NCBI RefSeq assembly: GCF_007747655.1
Contig: NZ_CP036274.1
Span: 1,240,001 to 1,304,000, forward strand
Length of the DNA stretch: 64,000 nucleotides
DNA from: Anatilimnocola aggregata
Lineage (GTDB): Bacteria; Planctomycetota; Planctomycetia; Pirellulales; Pirellulaceae
Reading direction: 5' to 3'
The notes under the pieces are model-generated. The model searched no databases. It was given only the letters and a program-made list of their open reading frames with translations, and was not told the origin of the DNA. The number at the start of each line of letters is the position of its first letter. Position 1 is the stretch's first letter. Shown here piece after piece: positions 7,902-15,517 of the stretch. Position numbers and translations under genes: made by a program.

Positions 7902-9188
7902 ATGAATCCGGTCGTAACGATTGCCAACAAGCGTGACGGGAAGGAACTCTCGCGAGCGGAGATCGCACACTTCATTCATGGCTTTGCAACAGCCAAGATT
8001 CCCGAATATCAGATGGCCGCGCTAGCGATGGCCATTTACTTGCAAGGAATGACCACCGCTGAGACCGCGGCCCTGACCGAAGAAATGCTGGCCAGCGGCA
8101 CCGTCATGCGTTGGCACGACGATGGCCGCGCGGTCGTCGACAAGCACAGTACCGGGGGAATTGGCGATAAGACGTCGCTGATCCTCGCGCCGCTGCTTGC
8201 CTGCTGCGACTTACGCGTGCCGATGCTATCGGGACGCGGTCTGGGAGCGACCGGCGGCACGCTCGATAAGCTCGAATCGATTCCCGGCTTTCGCACTGAC
8301 CTGGACCGTAACGAGATCCATGCCATCGTCAACCGCGTTGGTTGCGTTATCACCGGCGCTAGTCAGGAATTCGCTCCAGCTGATCGCAAACTTTATGCGC
8401 TGCGTGACGTGACTGCGACGGTGCCAAGCATTCCACTGATCACGGCCAGCATCATGAGCAAAAAGTTGGCGGAGGGTCTTGATGCGCTGGTGCTCGATGT
8501 GAAATGGGGGAGCGGTGCTTTTATGAAGACGGCTGAGAATGCCCGCCGGTTGGCACACGCGCTAGTCGATACCGGCCTGCGCATGGGTGTGAAGACCGTG
8601 GGGCTGGTGACGGACATGAATCAGCCGCTGGGCCGGATGAGCGGCAACGCGCTGGAAGTGAACGAGTCGCTGGAAGTGCTCGAGGGGAAGGGCCCCGCCG
8701 ATCTGTGGCAAGTGACGGAAGAGTTGGGGATTGAATTGCTGCTGGCCACGGGGCGAAGTGCGACACGGGCAGCGGCTGCTGAGATGTTGCAGGGACATGT
8801 TCAGAGCGGTCGAGCGCGGGAAAAATTTGCCGAGATGGTTCACGCGCAAGGCGGCGACCTCGCTCAGGCCCGGGTGATTGCGCCGGCCACTGAAGTCATC
8901 AGTGAGCGGGCCGGGTATGTGTCCGCCATCGACGCCGAAGAATTCGGGCTAGCAATTATCGAACTAGGTGGCGGACGCAAGCTCATGAGTGACAAACTCG
9001 ATTTTTCGACGGGGATCGAAATGCGCGTTCGTTTAGGTGAGCGGGTGGAACGAGGGCAGCCACTGGTCAAACTATTTGCGCACGCTGGTCAGCGCGAACA
9101 TGCCGAGCGAATGATTCAGCGGGCAATTCGAATTGACGAACAGCCCGCCAGCGCCCCAACGTTGATCGTTGAACGCATTCCCAATTGA
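7902..9188 (+). CDS. deoA: pyrimidine-nucleoside (thymidine) phosphorylase
   Basis: The protein has 428 aa, full length for this family. It cleaves thymidine, deoxyuridine or uridine with phosphate to give the base and (deoxy)ribose-1-phosphate, in pyrimidine salvage. The N-terminal helical domain reads KRDGKELSRAEIAHFIHGF; then VDKHSTGGIGDKTSL (phosphate site) and the family signature SGRGLGATGGTLDKLESI. LYALRDVT, IMSKKLAEG and GSGAFMKT complete the active site, and the C-terminal domain includes GYVSAIDAEEFG. The gene starts ten bases after the lipoprotein gene. It is close in sequence to Gram-positive Pdp, so it may accept uridine as well as thymidine. Confidence 0.94.
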   Translation: MNPVVTIANKRDGKELSRAEIAHFIHGFATAKIPEYQMAALAMAIYLQGMTTAETAALTEEMLASGTVMRWHDDGRAVVDKHSTGGIGDKTSLILAPLLACCDLRVPMLSGRGLGATGGTLDKLESIPGFRTDLDRNEIHAIVNRVGCVITGASQEFAPADRKLYALRDVTATVPSIPLITASIMSKKLAEGLDALVLDVKWGSGAFMKTAENARRLAHALVDTGLRMGVKTVGLVTDMNQPLGRMSGNALEVNESLEVLEGKGPADLWQVTEELGIELLLATGRSATRAAAAEMLQGHVQSGRAREKFAEMVHAQGGDLAQARVIAPATEVISERAGYVSAIDAEEFGLAIIELGGGRKLMSDKLDFSTGIEMRVRLGERVERGQPLVKLFAHAGQREHAERMIQRAIRIDEQPASAPTLIVERIPN

Positions 9189-9213
9189 TTCACTGCGGTC
9201 AATCTTCGCACAG

Positions 9214-9792
9214 TTATTCGGCAGCCGGTTGTTCGGTCGTGATCTTGGGGAACTTGAACTTGCCGACAGCTTCCAGCAGCGGCACGCGCAGCTGTTTCAT
9301 CTTGGTAAGAAACTCGCGACCCTCGTCTCGGCCATACGCGCGCTGGGCATATTGCTGGGCAATGATGGATTTGCCATCGGTCCCTAACTCATAGATGAAG
9401 ACGTTGAACTCGACGATGTCCTGAGTGGCGTCCCACGTGATGAAGTCGATCATTTGACGTTTGCCGTCGGCGCTCGTGTGCTTGGCCGAAGGTGCCAGAG
9501 GGTTCTGCTGCTTCAGTGCCTTCAGCACGTTATCTGCCAGTTCACGATAGTCGGTTCGTCCCGGGTATTTGCGAACGGAGAGCATTGAAGACCATTCTTC
9601 GAGGCCTTCTCCCTCGGGAATGTACTCATTGATGATCTCGTTGAAGTTGCCTTGGCGATTCACGTTGACGAACGCCAGCTCAAACGTTTCGTCACGAAAC
9701 TCCAAGCTTGCCGGTTCGGCCGCCGACGAGGCCAGTGGCAACGCGAACAGCAATACCAGCGTCAGCAATTTGGCAGGCAACGAAGTAGACAT
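9214..9792 (-). CDS. exported hypothetical protein
   Basis: A 192-aa protein with a clear signal peptide (LLTLVLLFALPLASSAAEP). The start at 9792 is chosen because a GGAGG Shine-Dalgarno sits eight bases upstream and the signal peptide follows at once; the longer open frame to 9954 has no such signal. The mature part contains ETFELAFVNVN, an acidic loop EYIPEGEGLEEW and the phrase AQQYAQRAYG near the end. No known domain or catalytic motif is recognised. It converges with the phosphorylase gene, ending 25 bases from it. Probably a periplasmic protein. Confidence 0.72.
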   Translation of the reverse strand: MSTSLPAKLLTLVLLFALPLASSAAEPASLEFRDETFELAFVNVNRQGNFNEIINEYIPEGEGLEEWSSMLSVRKYPGRTDYRELADNVLKALKQQNPLAPSAKHTSADGKRQMIDFITWDATQDIVEFNVFIYELGTDGKSIIAQQYAQRAYGRDEGREFLTKMKQLRVPLLEAVGKFKFPKITTEQPAAE

Positions 9793-9944
9793 TGAGAAAC
9801 CTCCGACAGTGGGATGATTCTCAACTATGCTGCGCAAGTGACTGGTGCGCTGGCCAGTTGGAACTCCGATCAGCCGAGATTGATTCTGCGTGGGATCGAA
9901 CCTGCCGACTGCGCCGGTTGTGCCGTTGGCCTGACAGTGTTCAA

Positions 9945-9983
9945 CAAGAAACAAAACCAGGGTTGCAGTGGCTGCAACCCTGG
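9945..9983 (-). terminator. intrinsic terminator of the porin gene
   Basis: A perfect 12-bp stem (CCAGGGTTGCAG / CTGCAACCCTGG, 9957-9983) with a 3-base loop stands 33 bases after the leftward porin stop. Read leftward it is followed by TTTTGTTTCTTG. Read rightward it is followed by CAAGTTTTT, so it may also block rightward readthrough. Confidence 0.82.
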
Positions 9984-10015
9984 CAAGTTTTTGCTCTGTC
10001 TTGCTCTATTGAAGG

Positions 10016-11377
10016 TTAGAACAAGTAGATAAGGTCGATCGAGAACAACAGTTGATCGCTGCGAGTGCCGTCGTCGAACGGCAACGCAGCATTGCCGTTG
10101 TTGGCCACGCCATCGAACCAGTCGTAGCGAATTTCGCCACGCACAGTCAGGTTGGCAGTCGGGGCGTAGTTCAAGCCACCGGTGATTTCGAAGAAGTTAC
10201 CGGCAAAGCCCGAACCAGCCAACGGTTGACCGACCGAAGGACGAAGTCCCGTCACCCGAACACCGTCGTTATCGCGGAACCATTCACCACGGAAGCCCGC
10301 CTTCCAGCAATCGTTGATCGTGTAAAAGAGGTACTGGTTGATGCCGTACCACTGAGCTGAGCCAGCGCCTGCACGATCACCGGCCACTTGGCTGCCGAAG
10401 TCATGCTGGAAGATGTACTGCCAATCTTCGCTGAAGTTGCGCGTGTATACGAGGCTATGCGTATAGCGATCGGTGTATGGCCCGGTGACAGTCGGTTCGT
10501 TCCCAAAGATCGCGTTGAAAGCGAGCACGTCTTCGCAGCCAGTCCAGGTGAAACCAGCGATAAAGCCGGGATCGTCCTGGACGCGAGTCAGAGCATCCCA
10601 ACCATTGACCACACCGTAGTTCAGCGAGATCTCGTCGCTGGCCTTGTACGAACCAAGCACACCCCAGTGGGTGAAGGGTTCGCCGTATTGCATGGTGTAG
10701 GCATGCGAGTAGAAGAAGTTGCCATTGGCAGGCACCACTTCGTAACCGAGCACCGTGTAAAAGTGACCGACCTTGATCGAGTTGTTTTCGTTACCCACTT
10801 CGGCATACAACTGCGGAATCGCCAGGCCATAGTATGGATTGGAGTTCCACTTCGCCGTGCCGGCAGGAGTGAGTTCCCAACCGTTCGACTGCGTGAAGAT
10901 GTAATCGGTGCCGTACAGCACATCGACGCGGCCACCCCAGTTCCAGCAGCAGGTTTCGCGATCGATGGTCTTTTCGCCAATCAGATACAGCTGATTCAGC
11001 ATTCCTTCATTGCGGTCGTTGAAGGTCACTGGACCGTTGTATCCACTGGCCGGGCTGACCGAGTTACCGGTCCAGCCAGCGTTTACGAAGCCAGTGATGT
11101 TCCAGCCACATTCCTTCTGGCAGAATAGCCGCCAGGGATCGCACGTAGCTTCTTCTTCCTCGGCAGGCGCTTCGCAAGCTGCGCAGTGGGCAGGTGCATC
11201 CGCGGATCGTGTCAGGGGCTGAAGTCCCGCCCCCACTTCCGGCTCGGGAGCTGGCGGTGCATTAGGCTGCTCGTAATCGGCAATGGTGTATGAGGGAGAT
11301 TGCGCACTGCTGACGAGTGGCAATCCAATCGAAGCTACAATCGTCAAGGTTGCAGCTACTAACCAATTCACTTTCAT
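10016..11377 (-). CDS. outer-membrane beta-barrel porin (BBP2/OmpL-like)
   Basis: The protein has 453 aa with a signal peptide (LVAATLTIVASIGLPLVSSAQ), a proline-rich spacer (PNAPPAPEPE), and a cysteine-containing amino part. A long series of amphipathic beta strands alternates aromatic and polar residues (GWTGNSVSP, GWELTPAGTAKW, SIKVGHFYTVLGYEVV). It ends in FSIDLIYLF: a terminal phenylalanine is the usual outer-membrane insertion signal. The FYTVLGYEVVPANGNFF phrase is typical of the putative beta-barrel porin-2 family of planctomycetes. The role is probably diffusion of small solutes through the outer membrane. A GGAG ribosome site precedes the ATG, and a strong terminator follows. Confidence 0.85.
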   Translation of the reverse strand: MKVNWLVAATLTIVASIGLPLVSSAQSPSYTIADYEQPNAPPAPEPEVGAGLQPLTRSADAPAHCAACEAPAEEEEATCDPWRLFCQKECGWNITGFVNAGWTGNSVSPASGYNGPVTFNDRNEGMLNQLYLIGEKTIDRETCCWNWGGRVDVLYGTDYIFTQSNGWELTPAGTAKWNSNPYYGLAIPQLYAEVGNENNSIKVGHFYTVLGYEVVPANGNFFYSHAYTMQYGEPFTHWGVLGSYKASDEISLNYGVVNGWDALTRVQDDPGFIAGFTWTGCEDVLAFNAIFGNEPTVTGPYTDRYTHSLVYTRNFSEDWQYIFQHDFGSQVAGDRAGAGSAQWYGINQYLFYTINDCWKAGFRGEWFRDNDGVRVTGLRPSVGQPLAGSGFAGNFFEITGGLNYAPTANLTVRGEIRYDWFDGVANNGNAALPFDDGTRSDQLLFSIDLIYLF

Positions 11378-11816
11378 CCCCGAACTCCTTAATGTCGCCT
11401 AGTGTGGCAATGGCATACAGAGTGGCGTTGCCGCTACCCTTTCCGCGGGCCTCACCGCAACCGCCTGCGGCTCCCCATGCAGAGCGACGTGCGTTACATC
11501 GCACGTTCCCACCGCTCCCAGTCGTGACTCTCTCGATGCCGGCACAGCAAGCCTGGCCGTAATAGGTCTTTCGAGAGTTACCTGCGGAATAATTAATACT
11601 CACGGATCAATCGCGAAGGTCGCCGCGTTGCGAAAGGTTGCCCCAGTTTGCCTCGCTTGGCTAACGGGCACACGTTAAGGCCCCCTTACTTCGTCTGGGG
11701 AGGAACGAACAGCCGAGAGGCGGCCTGGCGGCCATACTCCACATGTTCATGAGGGAGTAAAATTCAACCTGCCAACGGTTTATGGTTGCTAGCAAGTTCC
11801 CTGGAGCGAGAATCGC
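11378..11816. other. intergenic region between divergent genes
   Basis: No gene is supported here; the frames present are short antisense shadows. It must hold the promoter of the leftward porin gene (an AT-rich GTATTAATTATTCC stretch lies around 11585-11600 on the minus strand) and that of the rightward TPR gene. I see no recognisable operator or structured RNA. Confidence 0.5.
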
Positions 11817-12140
11817 ATGCCCACACGTCGTGAGAGAATCGAAGCGCTGCTTGTCGACGAGCCACAGGATCAGTTCTTGCGCTATGGCCTGGCGATCGAA
11901 TTCGAGAACGAAAGCCGCTTCGAAGACTCCGCCGTCGTCTTTCGTTCGTTAATGAACGACCCGGTGCCGCATGTGCCTTCGTTCTTACGAGGCGCACAGC
12001 TATTCGTCAGGATGGACGAAATCGAAGAGGCCCGTGCTGCCCTCCGCACTGGCATCGAGATTGCCCGTTCCCGCGGCGAAATGCATCCCGCCGGCGAAAT
12101 GGCTGAACTGCTGATGACCTTGGGATCGCTGGGGGAGTGA
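11817..12140 (+). CDS. small TPR-like protein
   Basis: A 107-aa soluble protein without signal peptide. The sequence is two to three helix-turn-helix TPR-type units: DQFLRYGLAIEFENESRFEDSAVVFRSLMN, then PSFLRGAQLFVRMDEIEEARAALRTGIEIARS. Similar short proteins are found widely in planctomycetes and are probably adaptors. The start ATG is the only one giving a full first helix. It converges with hemA, 65 bases away. No partner can be deduced. Confidence 0.75.
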   Translation: MPTRRERIEALLVDEPQDQFLRYGLAIEFENESRFEDSAVVFRSLMNDPVPHVPSFLRGAQLFVRMDEIEEARAALRTGIEIARSRGEMHPAGEMAELLMTLGSLGE

Positions 12141-12205
12141 TGTCGCGATTAACTCTGATGATGTGCGCGATATTACTAGTTGTACAAGCAGAAGAATTTC
12201 CTAGC

Positions 12206-13480
12206 TCAATCTTTGAGCTTAAATAACCGCTTCAACGCATCGAGTAGACCGTGCGGGGCACCATGTTGGGCTTCGTCACGGAGGGATTCGAGCGGCGGAT
12301 GCAGGAGTTTGTTGACGAGACGATCGAAGCCCTGGCGGATCTCGCTTTCGACCTTAGGATCGAGACGGCCAAGTTTGTTCAGCAGTCGGGCAAGTTCGTC
12401 TGCCTTGACTTCATCGGCCCGCAACTTGAGCCGGCGAATTGTGGGGGCCGTCGCACGGTGGTTCAGGTCCGTCATGAACCGCTGCGTTTCTTCCTGAATG
12501 ATCTTTTCGGCCTGAGGCCATTCGAGCTCTCGTTCGCGGCGATTGCGCTGGCAAGCTTCCTGCAGATCGTCGATGGCGTAGAGATAGACGCCCGACATTT
12601 TGCCGATTTCCGGTTCGAAGTCGCGCGGAATCGCGAGATCTAAAATCAGAATTGGCCGCTGGTACCGAGCTTCGACAATCGTCTTGAACGAGTCGACCGT
12701 CAGGATGGGGTCGTTTGCGCCTGTCGCACTGACGACGAGATCAGCTTCGGCCAGCAGCAGATAGAGCTTGTCCCATTTCTCGGCCTGGCCGGCCATCCGT
12801 TGGCCGAGTTCCTGAGCCCGTTCGAAGTTACGGTTGCAGATCGAGATCTTCCTGACGCCCGCATCGATCAAGTAGCGCAGCGTTTCTTCGCCCATCTCTC
12901 CGGCGCCGATAACCAGCACGTGCTTATCGTCAAATCGCTCAAAGAACTGGCTCGCGAAGTCTCCCACCGCGACGCTGGGAATGCTGACCCGCCGCTGATT
13001 GATGGCCGTCTCGGTGGCGACACGCTTTGCCACTTTCAGTGCCGCTTGGAACGCAGCGTTTGTCAGCGGACCGACGGTGCTACTGGCGGTGGCCAGTTCG
13101 TACGCCTGTTTCACTTGGGCAAGAATCTGCGCTTCACCGACGACCATACTATCGAGGCTAGCTGCCACAGTGAATAAATGCCGCACGAAGTCTTCGCCGG
13201 TTCGCTCGAACAGGTCGTTGAATACTTCGACCGGATCGAGCCCGTGGAACTCCGCCAGGAACGACACCATGTCGTGATGCGAAGGGCAATCACTGGGCTG
13301 TTCGCTGGCAACGTATAACTCCACGCGATTGCAGGTGGAGAGCAGAACCGCTTCCGCCGTCGGATATCGCTGGCGCAGGCGCTGCAGCGCGAGCGAGGCC
13401 TGGTCCTTGTTGAAGGCCAAACGTTCACGGACTTCGACAGGGGCAGTGTGATGGCTGCACCCGATCATTTGCAGCTTCAT
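12206..13480 (-). CDS. hemA: glutamyl-tRNA reductase
   Basis: The protein has 424 aa. It reduces glutamyl-tRNA(Glu) with NADPH to glutamate-1-semialdehyde, the first committed step of tetrapyrrole synthesis by the C5 route. The N-terminus MIGCSHHTAPVEVRERL is the family signature. The catalytic thiol is C50 in LLSTCNRVELY. VGEAQILAQVKQAY is the substrate-recognition segment, and VLVIGAGEMGEETLRYL the NADPH Rossmann loop; CNRNFERAQELG follows. The C-terminal dimerisation helices are complete. Its start overlaps the stop of the upstream hemX-like gene by four bases, so the two are coupled. The heme product would serve cytochromes, including the DUF1549-linked cytochrome c at 57222, and siroheme the sulfite reductase. 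Confidence 0.95.
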   Translation of the reverse strand: MKLQMIGCSHHTAPVEVRERLAFNKDQASLALQRLRQRYPTAEAVLLSTCNRVELYVASEQPSDCPSHHDMVSFLAEFHGLDPVEVFNDLFERTGEDFVRHLFTVAASLDSMVVGEAQILAQVKQAYELATASSTVGPLTNAAFQAALKVAKRVATETAINQRRVSIPSVAVGDFASQFFERFDDKHVLVIGAGEMGEETLRYLIDAGVRKISICNRNFERAQELGQRMAGQAEKWDKLYLLLAEADLVVSATGANDPILTVDSFKTIVEARYQRPILILDLAIPRDFEPEIGKMSGVYLYAIDDLQEACQRNRRERELEWPQAEKIIQEETQRFMTDLNHRATAPTIRRLKLRADEVKADELARLLNKLGRLDPKVESEIRQGFDRLVNKLLHPPLESLRDEAQHGAPHGLLDALKRLFKLKD

Positions 13481-14352
13481 CGGATGGCCTCCGCCGAAGC
13501 TGCTTTTTTCTGAGCATTCGCGGGCGCATGCTGAGATGCGCCTGTGGCCAACATGATCATCACAATGGCCAGAAAACCGAAACTCGCAACGGTGAGGTAA
13601 GCTACTTTTCGCCCTTGCTGAGCCGGTTTATAGGTCCATTCGAAAATCGTGGCGGCTAACAACCAGCCGAGGAGCAAGCCCGAAGTGATTACCACGGGAT
13701 CGGTCCAAGGTACGAAGCCCTGGCCGGCCGTGCGAATGAAATTCATCACGATCCCGGAACCAAGGCCCAGCAGAATCAGAAAGAATGAATAGGCGAGCGA
13801 TTGCTTGTTGACACTTTCCAGCCATTCGAGCGACGGCAAGCGCAGGAGTGTACTGGGCTGCAATTTGTGCTTTAAGCGATACGATTGCACCAGGTACATC
13901 AACCCCGCCACAAACCCGAGAGAAACAACGACCACGCCAAGCAGCAGCATGATGCCGTGAGTCATGCCCCAAAGTTGTAGCGCCTGATCGCGCTGAAAGG
14001 TCTGTGCTTTCTCCAGCGAATAGGCCAACCCGATGAGCGCCAGCACCACTGGCAGCATAAAAAGTCCCACTGGGGACTGCGGTCGGCGAATCGTCCAGCC
14101 CACGTATAGGGCGGCGAGAATCCACGCGGCGAGCAGGCACCAGTCGTACCAACTCGAGAGAGGCAGTCCAGTCGCCAGCCCCGATTGCGTCCGTTGATAC
14201 AAATGGACCGTGTGAGCGAAGAGTCCAGCCAGCGTCATGCCAATGATCAGGAAGAAACGCACCGGCATGCGAAAGAACAGCCGCGTCACTTCCATCGCCA
14301 GGGCGACAGCATAGCTGGCCGTAAAACAGACGATGGTAATGCCGGAAAGCAT
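13477..14352 (-). CDS. hemX: HemX/CcsA-like cytochrome c assembly membrane protein
   Basis: The protein has 291 aa with about eight transmembrane helices. It belongs to the cytochrome c assembly (CcsA/HemX) family: the phrase QALQLWGMTHGIMLLLGVVVVSLGFVAGLMYLVQSYRLK carries the helix pair with a conserved His typical of HemX. In Bacillus, HemX lies next to hemA and lowers HemA level. The four-base overlap with hemA here shows the same association. It may instead handle heme delivery to cytochrome c; the tryptophan-rich WWD loop of full CcsA is not evident, which favours the HemX type. Confidence 0.8.
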   Translation of the reverse strand: MLSGITIVCFTASYAVALAMEVTRLFFRMPVRFFLIIGMTLAGLFAHTVHLYQRTQSGLATGLPLSSWYDWCLLAAWILAALYVGWTIRRPQSPVGLFMLPVVLALIGLAYSLEKAQTFQRDQALQLWGMTHGIMLLLGVVVVSLGFVAGLMYLVQSYRLKHKLQPSTLLRLPSLEWLESVNKQSLAYSFFLILLGLGSGIVMNFIRTAGQGFVPWTDPVVITSGLLLGWLLAATIFEWTYKPAQQGRKVAYLTVASFGFLAIVMIMLATGASQHAPANAQKKAASAEAIR

Positions 14353-14400
14353 GGGCGGGAGAGTTGCTGCGGGAAAGAAAGTGGTAGCAAGATCCGGCCG

Positions 14401-15477
14401 TTATTCGTCGGCCTTCTCTTCCTTCTCTTCTAAATTGTACTCGACGAGCTTACTGCGGAGGGTATTCCGGTTGATGCCCAGCCGGCCGGCGGCCTTGGTT
14501 TGCACGCTGTTGCAAATTTGCATCACCTGGACAATCAGCTCTTTTTCGACGCGATTGACGATCTTCTCGTGCAAGTGGTGTTCGTCCGTCCCCAGCTGAT
14601 TCACACCTTGCTGGACCACTTCATAAACCAACGTATCGAGATCGACACCGCGAATCTTGCCACCGCGGCGTTCCTTCTTGCCGAGCACATTTTCCGGCAA
14701 CAGGTCGATGGTGAACTCGTCCCCGTCGGCCATCGTCACGGCCCGCTCGACGTAATTCTGCAACTCGCGGACATTTCCCGGCCAGTGATAGTCCTGCAAG
14801 GCCTCAATCGCTTGCGGCTGAATATGCACAACGTGCTTCTCGTTCCGCTCGCTATAGATTTTTAAGAAGTGGGCGATCAGCGCGGGAACATCTTCGCGGC
14901 GCATGCGGAGCGGCGGGATGACGATGGGCACCACGTTCAAGCGCCAATACAAGTCCTCGCGAAAGCGCTCCGATTCGACTTCGTCGTACAAATTGCGATT
15001 GCTCGCGGCGACGATGCGGGTATCGACACGAATGGTCGCGGTATCGCCCACGCGTTCGAACTCTCGTTCCTGCAACACGCGGAGGAGTTTCACCTGCAAG
15101 AAGAGCGAGGTGCTGTTGATTTCGTCGAGGAAAATCGTGCCGGTGTGGGCTGCTTCGAATCGCCCCGTACGGTTATTTACCGCGCCCGTGAAGGCACCGC
15201 GAACGTGACCAAAGAGTTCGCTCTCGAGCAGGCTCTCGCTGAGTGCTCCGCAGTTCACGCGAACGAACGGTCCACTCGCGCGATTGCTCAGGCGGTGAAT
15301 GGCAGTGGCAATCACTTCCTTGCCGGAACCCGTTTCGCCCATGAGGAGCACAGACGCATTCGTGCGCGCGACCTTGCGCGTGAGTTGGTAGACGGCTTCC
15401 ATTGCCTGGCTGGTCCCGATGAGGCCGGGAATCGGCGGGCCCGTTTCCGGGGCGGCATGGCGGTTGGGCGGGTACAT
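14401..15477 (-). CDS. sigma-54-dependent transcriptional activator without sensory domain
   Basis: The protein has 358 aa. Almost the whole chain is the sigma-54 interaction AAA+ domain: Walker A GETGSGKE (residues 47-54), the sigma-54 contact loop GAFTGA, Walker [10 protein letters not shown], and [14 protein letters not shown]-terminal Fis-type helix-turn-helix follows ([18 protein letters not shown]). Only about 20 residues precede the AAA+ domain, so there is no receiver, GAF or PAS input. Activity must be set by expression level, a partner protein, or be constitutive, as in PspF-like activators. It lies 48 bases downstream of the heme genes' other side and 40 bases after the HEAT-repeat gene on the same strand. 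Targets are unknown. Confidence 0.9.
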   Translation of the reverse strand: MYPPNRHAAPETGPPIPGLIGTSQAMEAVYQLTRKVARTNASVLLMGETGSGKEVIATAIHRLSNRASGPFVRVNCGALSESLLESELFGHVRGAFTGAVNNRTGRFEAAHTGTIFLDEINSTSLFLQVKLLRVLQEREFERVGDTATIRVDTRIVAASNRNLYDEVESERFREDLYWRLNVVPIVIPPLRMRREDVPALIAHFLKIYSERNEKHVVHIQPQAIEALQDYHWPGNVRELQNYVERAVTMADGDEFTIDLLPENVLGKKERRGGKIRGVDLDTLVYEVVQQGVNQLGTDEHHLHEKIVNRVEKELIVQVMQICNSVQTKAAGRLGINRNTLRSKLVEYNLEEKEEKADE

Positions 15478-15517
15478 GGATCCTTCCAGCGGCGGTCAGG
15501 CAGGCGACTAAGGTTGT

